This document shows, one piece after another, positions 1 through 6,561 of a DNA stretch of 7,273 nucleotides. Position 1 is the stretch's first letter. Every line of letters begins with the position of its first letter. Made by a program: the position numbers and the translations under genes. The notes below the pieces were generated by a model. It did no database searches. It saw nothing but the letters and a program-made list of their open reading frames with translations, and was not told where the DNA came from. The stretch comes from an uncultured Aquincola sp. Lineage in GTDB: Bacteria; Pseudomonadota; Gammaproteobacteria; Burkholderiales; Burkholderiaceae. The stretch covers positions 1 through 7,273 of the forward strand of contig CAKZXL010000488.1 in the NCBI GenBank assembly GCA_937883885.1, given 5' to 3'.

Positions 1-438
1 CTGTTCCAGATCGTGCAGCCGGGCATCGCCCTGTTCGGCAAGAAGGACTACCAGCAGTGCCTGGTGGTGCGCAGCATGGTCGAGCAGCTGAACCTGCCTA
101 TACAAGTGATCGGCGGCGAAACGGTGCGCGCCGACAGCGGCCTGGCCTTGTCGTCGCGCAACGGCTACCTGAGCCCGGCCGAGCTGGCAGAAGCGACGGT
201 GCTGAGCGCCGAGCTGCGGCGCGTGGCCGACGCGGTGCGCGGCGGCCGGCGCGACTTCCCGGCGCTGGAAGCCGCGGCGGTGCAAGCGCTGCAGGCCCGC
301 GGCTGGCAGCCCGACTACGTGGCCGTGCGCCGCCAGGCCGACCTGGCCGAACCCGCCGCCGGCGACGACAGCCCGCTGGTGGTGCTGGCCGCCGCCCGCC
401 TCGGCAACACCCGCCTGATCGACAACCTGGAAGTTTGA
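1..438 (+). CDS. panC: Pantothenate synthetase (pantoate--beta-alanine ligase), C-terminal part
   Basis: This cytosolic enzyme joins pantoate and beta-alanine using ATP, through a pantoyl-adenylate intermediate, as the last step of pantothenate (coenzyme A precursor) synthesis. The open frame enters from the left edge with [19 protein letters not shown] and ends at a TGA at 436-438. The remaining 145 residues are about half of a usual PanC of roughly 280. Visible family signatures are FGKKDYQQ (fragment residues 13-20), the [12 protein letters not shown] stretch that helps bind ATP and pantoate, and the C-terminal [11 protein letters not shown] segment. The start and the N-terminal HIGH-like nucleotide-binding motif lie outside the window. 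No panD follows; the next gene, 76 bp downstream, is an unrelated VOC protein with its own ribosome binding site. Identification is secure from the motifs. The in-frame GTG at 13 is internal and not a real start. Confidence 0.95.
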   Translation: MFQIVQPGIALFGKKDYQQCLVVRSMVEQLNLPIQVIGGETVRADSGLALSSRNGYLSPAELAEATVLSAELRRVADAVRGGRRDFPALEAAAVQALQARGWQPDYVAVRRQADLAEPAAGDDSPLVVLAAARLGNTRLIDNLEV

Positions 439-457
439 TCAAGGGGGTTCCCGCTTG

Positions 458-478
458 GCGGCGGCCCGCGGGCGCCGC
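458..478. repeat. GC-rich inverted repeat after panC
   Basis: GCGGCG at 458-463 and CGCCGC at 473-478 form a perfect 6-bp stem around a 9-nt, GC-only loop, 20 bases after the panC stop. The loop can itself pair. No T-run follows (the next bases are AGAATCAAA), so this is not a classical intrinsic terminator. It could slow polymerase or protect the panC mRNA end. Such repeats also arise easily in DNA this rich in G and C. Confidence 0.3.
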
Positions 479-502
479 AGAATCAAAGGCACCCGTCAGC
501 CG

Positions 503-508
503 AAGGAG
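503..508 (+). promoter_or_regulatory. Ribosome binding site fixing the VOC gene start
   Basis: AAGGAG lies 6 nt before the ATG at 515. It is the strongest Shine-Dalgarno match in the panC-VOC gap and decides the start against the longer open frame that begins near 455. Confidence 0.75.
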
Positions 509-514
509 TGCCGC

Positions 515-988
515 ATGAACGCCGCCGTCCGCAAGCAGCCCGCCGGTTACCACTCGGCCACGCCGTACCTGACGATCACCGGCGCGCCGGCCGCGATCGA
601 CTACTACCGGCAGGCCTTCGGCGCGGTGGAGGTGATGCGCCTGGCCGACCCCGCCGGCCGCATCCTGCATGCCGAGGTGCGGGTGGGCGACTCCATCATC
701 ATGCTGCACGAGGACACGCCCGAGTGGGGCACCCGCAGCCCGAAGACGCTGGGCGGCAACACCGCTTCGGTGCTGCTGTACGTGGACGACGTGGACACCA
801 CCTACGCTGCGGCCATCGCGGCCGGCGGCCAGGCCGCGATGCCGGTGCAAGACCAGTTCTACGGCGACCGCACCGGCTCCCTGTTCGACCCCTTCGGCCA
901 CCGCTGGATCCTGGCGACCCACATCGAAGACGTGTCGCCCGAAGAAATCAGCCGGCGGGCGGCGGCGATGTTTGCGTTGGGGCAGTGA
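515..988 (+). CDS. VOC superfamily protein, PhnB/glyoxalase-like
   Basis: This is a 157-residue protein of the vicinal oxygen chelate fold (glyoxalase/bleomycin-resistance/PhnB-like group), a cytosolic small-molecule enzyme or binding protein whose substrate I cannot name. The two halves of the fold are visible: residues 15-70 (TPYLTITGAPAAIDYYRQAFGA, then ILHAEVRVGDSIIMLHED) and residues 85-137 (SVLLYVDDVDTTYAAAIAAGG, then FYGDRTGSLFDPFGHRWILATH). H52, H65 and the D125/H129 region are candidate metal or substrate ligands, but this is inference. The short charged tail EDVSPEEISRRAAAM is common in PhnB-like proteins. The ATG at 515 is chosen because AAGGAG (503-508) sits 6 nt upstream and the fold begins soon after. 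The frame is open further upstream (to about 455), but without a comparable ribosome binding site. The gene may share the panC transcript, but nothing links the two functionally. Confidence 0.88.
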   Translation: MNAAVRKQPAGYHSATPYLTITGAPAAIDYYRQAFGAVEVMRLADPAGRILHAEVRVGDSIIMLHEDTPEWGTRSPKTLGGNTASVLLYVDDVDTTYAAAIAAGGQAAMPVQDQFYGDRTGSLFDPFGHRWILATHIEDVSPEEISRRAAAMFALGQ

Positions 989-1010
989 GGACCCTGCGGT
1001 CGACCTTGCG

Positions 1011-1241
1011 ATGTCCTGGGGCGCGCTGGTCCAACCGACGCTCGAGTGGCTGTGGCGGCTGGCCGGTGTCGCCACGCATGTCCGCGTGCGTGCGCACCGC
1101 GCCACCTTCGAAAGCCGTACGCACCGGGCGGGGCTGGAATGCTTATTCATCACTGTCAGCAACCGGTTGCTGAGCCGGGTTCAACAGGCTGGGTTCGTTC
1201 CCGGCGGCGCCCTGCCGGTCTCCCGCAACCGGGGCGCCTGA
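1011..1241 (+). CDS. Possible small or truncated hypothetical protein
   Basis: An ATG at 1011 opens a 76-codon frame ending in TGA at 1239-1241, within an otherwise gene-free 346-bp gap. The first half reads as plausible protein: residues 1-20 contain an aromatic, amphipathic stretch (LEWLWRLAGVATHV), followed by RAHRATFESRTHRAGLECLFITVSN. This resembles, from memory only, conserved hypothetical proteins in which a short W-rich N-terminus leads to an ECFFVxVTN-type strand. Codons in the first 40 positions are mostly G/C-ending like the flanking genes. From about codon 45 this weakens (TTA, ACT, TTG, GTT), and the C-terminus has no recognisable character. The ORF could be a gene truncated near the palindrome at 1156-1173, a genuine small protein, or a chance frame. 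There is no good ribosome binding site at the usual distance from the ATG, which argues for decay or chance. Confidence 0.35.
   Translation: MSWGALVQPTLEWLWRLAGVATHVRVRAHRATFESRTHRAGLECLFITVSNRLLSRVQQAGFVPGGALPVSRNRGA
1156..1173. repeat. Perfect 18-bp palindrome
   Basis: TCAGCAACCGGTTGCTGA reads identically on both strands, with 9-bp half-sites and no central spacer. The absence of a loop suits a binding site for a dimeric DNA-binding protein better than an RNA hairpin. It lies 162 bp upstream of the HDOD gene and inside the candidate ORF at 1011-1241. No protein is assigned to it. Confidence 0.6.
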
Positions 1242-1334
1242 TCAGCCGGAGGGCCCGGCAGCGCCGCCCACCCCTCAAGTTCCCGCCCGCCCACCCGAAA
1301 GACCGTAACAAACCTCTTCGCCGGAGCCTGTCAC

Positions 1335-2177
1335 GTGTCTTCCCTGCCCCATTCCAACCTCGCCCCCTTCGTCGAACGCGCCAGCACGCTGCCGGCGATG
1401 CCCGAGGTGGCCAACACGCTGATCCGCTCGTTCTCGCGCGACGACCTGTCGCTGCCCGAAGTGGCCGGCCTGATCGGGCGTGACCAGGTGCTGGCGGCCA
1501 AGGTGCTGCGCCTGGCCAACTCGCCGCGCTACGCGCCGCGCCACGACATCTCGTCGCTCAAGGACGCGGCCGCCACGCTGGGCCTGCGCGCGCTGCGCGA
1601 CCTGACGCTGGCCGCCTGCATGAGCAGCGCGTTCCCGTCGGTGATCGGCTTCGACCGCCTGAGCTTCTGGCGTTCCACGCTGGCGCTGGCGGCCTACACG
1701 CAGCCGCTGGCCCGGGCCATGGGGCTGGACGAGGACGAGGCCTACCTGGGCGGCCTGGTGCTGCGCACCGGCCAGATCCTGATGTTGATGACCGACCCCG
1801 AGCATGCGGTGCTGGCGCAGTACCAGGCCAGCACCATCGATTCGGCGATGGCGGTGGAAAGCCGCCTCTTCGGCTGCAGCCACCCCGAGGTGACGGCTGC
1901 GCTGGCCCACCACTGGCATTTCCCGGCGCAGCTGGTGATGGCGATCACCGCCGCCTGCGATCCGCTGGCCACGCGGCCCTTCAGCCGCATGGGCGCCGCA
2001 CTGCGCCTGGCCAGCGTGATCACCGACTGCCGCGAACTGGGCGTGCCGGTGATCGATGGCCTGCAGCTGATGCAGTCGGCCCTGCTGGAGCACCTGCACC
2101 TGGACCTGGAGTGGCTGGACGCCCACCTGCCCGACCACCGGCTGGCCACGGCGGGGGTCGAGGCCCTCGTGCACTGA
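1335..2177 (+). CDS. HDOD domain-containing protein
   Basis: This 280-residue cytosolic protein consists almost entirely of one HDOD domain, the HD-related output domain found in bacterial signalling and regulatory proteins; it is not known as an enzyme. Residues 11-95 carry the classic opening (ASTLPAMPEVANTLI, then SLPEVAGLIGRDQVLAAKVLRLANSP, then ISSLKDAAATLGLRALRDLTLAA). Residues 110-155 correspond to the HD-like core, but where catalytic HD domains have His and an HD pair this one has FWRSTLALA and LVLRTGQIL, so the metal ligands appear absent. There is no receiver, GGDEF, EAL or membrane segment, so it is a stand-alone HDOD protein. The start is a GTG, supported by GGAG (1323-1326) 8 nt upstream. 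The Met-rich region around codon 22 is too deep in the domain to be the start. It converges on the oxidoreductase gene. Its partner and signal cannot be read from the sequence. Confidence 0.92.
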   Translation: MSSLPHSNLAPFVERASTLPAMPEVANTLIRSFSRDDLSLPEVAGLIGRDQVLAAKVLRLANSPRYAPRHDISSLKDAAATLGLRALRDLTLAACMSSAFPSVIGFDRLSFWRSTLALAAYTQPLARAMGLDEDEAYLGGLVLRTGQILMLMTDPEHAVLAQYQASTIDSAMAVESRLFGCSHPEVTAALAHHWHFPAQLVMAITAACDPLATRPFSRMGAALRLASVITDCRELGVPVIDGLQLMQSALLEHLHLDLEWLDAHLPDHRLATAGVEALVH

Positions 2178-2180
2178 TTT

Positions 2181-2288
2181 GATACAGCCCCCGAGCTTGC
2201 TGCGCTCGCGCCCCCAGGCCCTTGTAAGAGGGCCCTTCGGACCCTTGGGGAGCTCAGTTTCTTGGGGCGGCCCGGCGGGACTGACCAG
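2181..2288. terminator. Hairpin-rich tract between converging genes, probable two-way terminator
   Basis: The gap between the HDOD stop and the oxidoreductase stop is dense with small inverted repeats: CGAGC/GCTCG (2192-2196 with 2204-2208, 7-nt loop); GGCCC/GGGCC (2217-2221 with 2230-2234); and, competing with the latter, AGGGCCC/GGACCCT around a TTC loop (2229-2235 with 2239-2245, one mismatch). CTTGGGG is directly repeated at 2244-2250 and 2261-2267. Neither strand shows a clean long T-run, so this is inferred from position and structure. GC-rich tracts with TTCGGACCCTTGGGG-like wording recur between genes in some Burkholderiales genomes (recollection, not searched), so it may be a copy of a dispersed intergenic repeat. 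Confidence 0.5.
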
Positions 2289-2295
2289 TCAGCCC
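2277..2295 (-). terminator. Inverted repeat over the oxidoreductase stop codon
   Basis: GGG-A-CTGAC and GTCAG-CCC pair across a 2-nt centre with one bulged A (2277-2285 with 2288-2295), and the stop codon (TCA on the plus strand, 2289-2291) lies in one arm. On the minus-strand transcript this could fold at the very end of the coding region and add to the terminator tract beyond it. The tiny loop means the inner pair must open for it to fold. Confidence 0.3.
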
Positions 2296-5200
2296 GACAC
2301 CACCGGAATCCCGCGGAACTGCCCGGCCTGGGCGGTGCCCGCGGGCTTGGGCCAGCGGGTGCCGTCCAGCCGGTGCAGCAGTTCGGCTTCACGCGCCCGG
2401 GCCAGTGCCACGTTGGCGATCTTGACGTGGCCGTAGCCGCGCATCTTCTGCGGCAGCGCCGCGATCTGCGTGGCCAGCGGCAGCGTCTGCGTGCTCAGCA
2501 ACGGCAGCAGCTCGTCCAGGCGTGATTCGAAGGCGCTGATCAGGCCCCGCTCCATGCGCCGCTCTTCGGTGTAGCCGAACAGGTCCAGCGGGCCGCCGCG
2601 CAGCGCCCGCGCCTTGGCCAGCACGCCCAGCATCGGCATCAACCAACTGCCAAAGCGCAGCTTGCGCGGCGTGCCGCCATGCTTCGGCCGGCTGAGCAGC
2701 GGCGGTGCCATGTAGAACTCCAGCTGCAGGTCGCCTTCGAACTGCTGCTGCAGCTGCTGCTTGAACGCGCCGTCGGTGTACAGGCGCGCCACCTCGTACT
2801 CGTCCTTGTAGGCCATCAGCTTGAGCAGGCTGGCCGCCGCCGCGCGGGTGAAGGGCAGCGAGGCATCACCGCCCAGCGCCGCTTCGCGTTCACGCAACTG
2901 GCGCACCCGCGCCTCGAAACGGCGGGCGTAAGCCGCGTTCTGGTAGGCGGTGAGGTGGGCCACGCCGCGGGCCAGCAGCGCATCCAGCGTCTCGGGCTCG
3001 GCCGGCGTGGGATCCACCGGCGCCTGCAGCAGCGCCTGCAAGGCGCCTTCATCGGCCGCGGCCATGCGGCCCAGCGAAAACGCCAGCTGGTTGGCCTGCA
3101 CCGCCACGCCGTTCAACTCGATCGCGCGCTGCAGCGCGGCCAGGCTCACAGGAATCAGCCCGCGCTGCCAGGCATACCCCATCGCCAGGATGTTGCTGAC
3201 GATGGAATCGCCCAGGAAAGCCTCGGCCAGGGCCTGCGCCTCGAACGTCTCCACCTGCTGCACGCCGGCCGCGAACTCCAGCTTGGCCAGCAGCAGGTCG
3301 GTCTTCAGGCTGGCGTCGGGGTTCTTCAGCGATTCGGCCACCGGAATCTCGTGCGTGTTGACCAGCACCCGCGTGCGGCCGTGGCGCACCGTCTGCAGCG
3401 CCTCGGGCGATGCGGCCACCACGATGTCGCAGGCCAGCACCGCGTCGGCCTGCTGGGTGTCGATGCGCACCTGGTTCAGCCGCTCGGGCGTGTCGGCCAG
3501 GCGCACGAAGCTCAGCACCGAGCCGCCCTTTTGCGCAAAGCCCATGAAGTCGAGCACGCTGGCGCTCTTGCCTTCCAGGTGCGCGGCCATCGCGATCACC
3601 GCGCCCACCGTCACCACGCCGGTGCCGCCCACGCCGGTCACCAGCAGGTCGTAAGGGCCGGTCCATACATGCGGCGCGGGCTGCGGCAGCTGCGCCACCT
3701 GCTGCATGAAGCGCTCGGCGCCTGCGCCGGCCAGCGCACCGGTCTTCTTGCGGGGCTTGCCATTCAGCACGCCCACGAAGCTGGGGCAAAAGCCCTTGGC
3801 GCAGGAATAGTCCTTGTTGCAGCTGCTCTGGTCGATGCGCCGCTTGCGGCCCAGCGGTGTCTCGTGCGGCAGCACCGCCACGCAGTTGCTCTGCACCGAG
3901 CAATCGCCGCAGCCTTCGCACACCCGCTCGTTGATGAAGAGCCGGCGCGCCGGGTCCACCATCTCGCCCTTCTTGCGGCGGCGGCGCTTCTCGGCGGCGC
4001 AGGTCTGCTCATAGATCAGCACGGTGACGCCCGGCACCTCGCGCAGGCGCCGCTGCACCGCATGGAGCTGGCTGCGGTCGTGGAACTCGGTGCCGGCCGG
4101 AAAGCGGTCCTTGATCGACGCGTACTTGCCGATGTCGTCGGACAGCACCACCACCTGCTTGACGCCTTCGCTTTCCACCTGGCGGGCGATGGCATCGACG
4201 CTGATCACGCCGTCCACCGGCTGGCCGCCGGTCATGGCCACCGCGTCGTTGAACAGGATCTTGTAGGTGAGCGTGGCCTTGGCCGCCACCGCCTGGCGGA
4301 TGGCGAGGTAGCCCGAATGGTAGTAGGTGCCGTCGCCCAGGTTCTGGAACACATGCGGCACCTTGGTGAACATCGAGTGCGAGACCCAGTCCACGCCCTC
4401 GCCGCCCATCTGGATCAGGCCCGCGGTGTCGCGGTCCATCCAGTTGGCCATGAAGTGGCAGCCGATGCCAGCGCGGGCGCTGGAGCCTTCGGGCACCACG
4501 GTGGAGGTGTTGTGCGGGCAGCCGGCGCAGAAATACGGCAGCCGCTTGACGCTGTCGGCGTCGTTGGCCAGCAGCCCAGGCGGCATGAAGTCGCGCACCA
4601 GGTGGCGCTTGTCCATCGCCGGCTGGCCAGGGAAGTGCCGCACCAGCCATTGGTCCACCAGCTGGATCAGGCCTGAAGGCCGCAGCTCACCCAGCGCCGA
4701 CACCAGCGGCCGGCCCTGCGCATCGAGCTTGCCCACGATGGCGGGGCGCACCGGCTGGTTGTAGAAGAGATCGCGCATCTGCGTCTCCACCACCGCGCCC
4801 TTCTCCTCGATCACCAGCACCTCTTGCAGGCCTTGCGCAAAGGCCTGCATGCGCGTGGTTTCCAGCGGAAAGCTCAGGCCCACCTTGTACAAGCGCACAC
4901 CGGCTTCGGCCAGCATCGCGGGCGTGATCTCCAGCCGGCGCAGCACCTCCATCAGGTCGAAGTGGGCCTTGCCGCAGGTGACGATGCCCACCTTGGCCTG
5001 CGGCGACTCGATCACGTGGCGGTCGATGCTGTTGATGGCGGAGAACGCCCGCACCGCGTCCAGCTTGTCGGCCAGCCGCGACTCGATGCGCAGCGAAGGC
5101 AGGTCGGGCCAGCGGTAGTGCAGCCCGTCGGCCGGCGCCTGGTGGCCGGTGGCGGCGCGCACGGCATCGGCACTCACCCAGGCGGCGGTGCGAGCGGCGA

Positions 5201-5879
5201 TCAGGTCCAGGTCGACCGTGGAGCCGCTCTCCACCACCTCCGACAGCGCAGTGAGCCCCACCCAGGCGCCGCTGTAGCGCGACAAGGCGTAGCCGTAGAG
5301 GCCGAACTCCAGGTACTCCGCCACGTTGGCGGGCGAGACCACGGGCATGCTCCAGCCCATCATCGCGTGGTCGCTCTGGTGCGGCATCGACGAGCTGACG
5401 CAGCCATGGTCGTCGCCCGCCACCACCAGCACGCCGCCGTGCGGCGACGAGCCGTAGGCATTGCCGTGCTTGAGCGCATCGCCGGCGCGGTCCACGCCCG
5501 GGCCCTTGCCGTACCACATGGCAAACACGCCATCGACGGTGCGTTCCGCGTCCGACTCCACCCGCTGCGTGCCCAGCACCGCGGTGGCGCCCAGCTCTTC
5601 GTTGATGGCGGGCAAAAAGCGCAGCCCGCAGTCGTTGAAGCGCTTGCCCGCCTTCCAGATGGCCTGGTCGAGCATGCCCAGTGGCGAGCCGCGGTAGCCG
5701 CTGATGAAGCCTTGCGTGTTCAGGCCTGCGGCTTCGTCGCGGGCGCGCTGCATCAGCATCAGGCGCACCAGGGCCTGCGTGCCGGTGAGGAAGATCTGCC
5801 CGCTGCCGGCCCACAGGCTGTGGCTCAGCTGGTAGTCGGGGCGGGTGATGGGGTGCTGCTCGGGGCTCTGGATGGCCAT
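2289..5879 (-). CDS. Indolepyruvate ferredoxin oxidoreductase family protein (fused subunits)
   Basis: This 1196-residue cytosolic enzyme belongs to the thiamine-diphosphate, iron-sulphur 2-oxoacid oxidoreductases. The family converts arylpyruvates such as indolepyruvate or phenylpyruvate to the aryl-acetyl-CoA, passing electrons to ferredoxin, in aromatic amino acid catabolism. In archaea this needs separate IorA and IorB subunits; here they are one chain. Domains in order: N-terminal ThDP pyrimidine domain (30-240; SGYRGSPLG at 60-68, the conserved acid in NEELGATA at 93-100, MWYGKGPGVDRAGDALKHGN); transketolase-C-like domain (297-400); ThDP diphosphate domain (449-630; CAGCPHNTS, GIGCH, GDGTYYHSG at 515-523); iron-sulphur segment (C654, C657, C660, C666, then C687, C693, C698); gamma-type domain (743-945; GVGGTG at 749-754); and a C-terminal DUF6537-like domain (985-1185). 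The frame extends 45 codons upstream, but the ATG at 5879 has GGAGA 5 nt before it and begins the conserved region. No cysteine or ThDP residue appears lost. Exact substrate is unproven. Confidence 0.94.
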   Translation of the reverse strand: MAIQSPEQHPITRPDYQLSHSLWAGSGQIFLTGTQALVRLMLMQRARDEAAGLNTQGFISGYRGSPLGMLDQAIWKAGKRFNDCGLRFLPAINEELGATAVLGTQRVESDAERTVDGVFAMWYGKGPGVDRAGDALKHGNAYGSSPHGGVLVVAGDDHGCVSSSMPHQSDHAMMGWSMPVVSPANVAEYLEFGLYGYALSRYSGAWVGLTALSEVVESGSTVDLDLIAARTAAWVSADAVRAATGHQAPADGLHYRWPDLPSLRIESRLADKLDAVRAFSAINSIDRHVIESPQAKVGIVTCGKAHFDLMEVLRRLEITPAMLAEAGVRLYKVGLSFPLETTRMQAFAQGLQEVLVIEEKGAVVETQMRDLFYNQPVRPAIVGKLDAQGRPLVSALGELRPSGLIQLVDQWLVRHFPGQPAMDKRHLVRDFMPPGLLANDADSVKRLPYFCAGCPHNTSTVVPEGSSARAGIGCHFMANWMDRDTAGLIQMGGEGVDWVSHSMFTKVPHVFQNLGDGTYYHSGYLAIRQAVAAKATLTYKILFNDAVAMTGGQPVDGVISVDAIARQVESEGVKQVVVLSDDIGKYASIKDRFPAGTEFHDRSQLHAVQRRLREVPGVTVLIYEQTCAAEKRRRRKKGEMVDPARRLFINERVCEGCGDCSVQSNCVAVLPHETPLGRKRRIDQSSCNKDYSCAKGFCPSFVGVLNGKPRKKTGALAGAGAERFMQQVAQLPQPAPHVWTGPYDLLVTGVGGTGVVTVGAVIAMAAHLEGKSASVLDFMGFAQKGGSVLSFVRLADTPERLNQVRIDTQQADAVLACDIVVAASPEALQTVRHGRTRVLVNTHEIPVAESLKNPDASLKTDLLLAKLEFAAGVQQVETFEAQALAEAFLGDSIVSNILAMGYAWQRGLIPVSLAALQRAIELNGVAVQANQLAFSLGRMAAADEGALQALLQAPVDPTPAEPETLDALLARGVAHLTAYQNAAYARRFEARVRQLREREAALGGDASLPFTRAAAASLLKLMAYKDEYEVARLYTDGAFKQQLQQQFEGDLQLEFYMAPPLLSRPKHGGTPRKLRFGSWLMPMLGVLAKARALRGGPLDLFGYTEERRMERGLISAFESRLDELLPLLSTQTLPLATQIAALPQKMRGYGHVKIANVALARAREAELLHRLDGTRWPKPAGTAQAGQFRGIPVVSG

Positions 5880-5943
5880 GGCTGTCTCCGCGTACTTCTG
5901 GGAATCGGCACAGCATAGGCAAGGCCACGCAGCAATCGATGCT

Positions 5944-5980
5944 TGATTTGCCGCGCATCGGCCATACTGCAGGCAAATCA
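5944..5980. promoter_or_regulatory. Candidate operator: perfect 9-bp inverted repeat upstream of the Lrp-type gene
   Basis: TGATTTGCC (5944-5952) and GGCAAATCA (5972-5980) are exact reverse complements separated by 19 bases, so equivalent points in the arms are 28 bp apart. The right arm ends 4 nt before the regulator's Shine-Dalgarno (GAGAAG, 5985-5990), and the left arm overlaps a possible -35. Lrp/AsnC proteins bind as dimers and higher oligomers to paired sites and commonly repress their own gene, so an autoregulatory site that also controls the divergent oxidoreductase is the natural reading. Formation of a long-loop RNA hairpin in the leader is an alternative. Confidence 0.55.
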
Positions 5981-5984
5981 TTCT

Positions 5985-5990
5985 GAGAAG
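5985..5990 (+). promoter_or_regulatory. Ribosome binding site fixing the regulator start
   Basis: GAGAAG lies 5 nt before the ATG at 5996. An in-frame GTG at 5990 would overlap this site and lacks its own, so the ATG two codons later is preferred. Confidence 0.65.
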
Positions 5991-5995
5991 TGCAG

Positions 5996-6517
5996 ATGGC
6001 GGAGCAAATTTCACTGGATGCGCTCAGCCTGCGGATCCTGGCCGAGCTGCAGCGCGATTCACGCCAGACGGTGCAGCAGCTGGCCGAGGCGGTGGGCCTC
6101 TCGTCCAGCCCCTGCTGGAAGCGCGTGAAGGACATGGAAGCGGCCGGCGTGATCCGCGGCTACACCGCGCTGGTGGACGCCGAGAAGGTGGGCCTGGGCC
6201 TGCGCGTGGTGGTGGAAGCCAACCTGGAAAAGCACAGCGAAGACCTGGTGCGCCGCTTCGAGGCGGCGGTGGCCGCCAGCCCGCACATCGTGCAGTGCCA
6301 CAGCACCACCGGCCAGGCCGACTATGTGATGACGGTGCTGGCGCCGGACATCAAACGCTACGAGCAGTTGCTGCACGACACCATCTTCCGCCTGCCCGGC
6401 GTGACGCATGTGCGCTCGTCCATCGTGCTGCGCGAGATCAAGGCCGAGGTGGCGCTGCCGGTGGAGCCGGCCGGGCAGGCGAAGCCGGCGGCCCGTCCGA
6501 GGCGCGCGAGGCGCTGA
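5996..6517 (+). CDS. Lrp/AsnC family transcriptional regulator
   Basis: This 173-residue DNA-binding regulator belongs to the leucine-responsive/AsnC family, which binds an amino acid or related metabolite and works as dimers or octamers. Residues 4-60 form the winged helix-turn-helix (LDALSLRILAELQRDSRQTV, QQLAEAVGLSSSPCWKRVKDME, AAGVIRGYTALVD), close to the family pattern LDxxDxxIL...LA..VGLS...RVxRLE. Residues 64-150 form the RAM/AsnC ligand-binding domain, with SPHIVQCHSTTGQADYVMTV covering the turn where ligand usually sits and LPGVTHVRSSIVLREIK as the last strand. A basic, Ala/Pro/Arg-rich tail of about 20 residues follows, longer than the roughly 150-160 residues common in the family; it may be an extra DNA contact or merely disordered. 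It is divergent from the indolepyruvate oxidoreductase gene, which suggests it responds to an aromatic amino acid or its keto acid and controls that gene (inference). Confidence 0.93.
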   Translation: MAEQISLDALSLRILAELQRDSRQTVQQLAEAVGLSSSPCWKRVKDMEAAGVIRGYTALVDAEKVGLGLRVVVEANLEKHSEDLVRRFEAAVAASPHIVQCHSTTGQADYVMTVLAPDIKRYEQLLHDTIFRLPGVTHVRSSIVLREIKAEVALPVEPAGQAKPAARPRRARR

Positions 6518-6561
6518 TCACAGGTCCGGGAACGGCGAGCGCCAAGGCGCCTGCCGGCCGA

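Larger units (their letters stand above)
5880..5995. promoter_or_regulatory. Shared divergent promoter region, oxidoreductase / Lrp-type regulator
   Basis: These 116 bases separate two divergent starts and must hold both promoters, unless the genes are read from further away. They are visibly more A/T-rich than the coding DNA. Toward the oxidoreductase, TATGCT (plus-strand AGCATA, 5912-5917) is a possible -10 about 33 nt before its ATG, with only a poor -35 at the right distance. Toward the regulator, TTGATT (5943-5948) and CATACT (5963-5968) are candidate elements, but the 14-nt spacing is short. Neither promoter is secure; the inverted repeat inside the region is the stronger signal. Confidence 0.55.

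Noticed and set aside
98..1162. Minus-strand open frame of 354 codons across panC and the VOC gene
   Set aside because: It spans two clearly coding plus-strand genes and reads as low-complexity Arg/Ala/Pro/Gly, a GC-bias artefact.
1174..1204. GGTTC-containing stretch resembling a tRNA T-arm
   Set aside because: The flanking bases do not form a 5-bp T-stem, and no anticodon or acceptor arm can be built around it.
1275..2174. Minus-strand open frame opposite the HDOD gene
   Set aside because: It is rich in Gln, His, Arg and Gly and lacks domains; the plus-strand HDOD reading is unambiguous.
2679..4676. Plus-strand open frame of 665 codons opposite the oxidoreductase gene
   Set aside because: It is antisense to a gene with a full set of motifs. 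The translation is dominated by His, Arg, Gln, Leu, Ala and Gly, typical of the complement of GC-rich codons, with no recognisable domain. The same holds for the 364-codon frame at 4824-5918.
5880..6014. Upstream extension of the oxidoreductase by 45 residues
   Set aside because: The extension has no family similarity and overlaps the divergent regulator's start. The ATG at 5879 has a good ribosome binding site.
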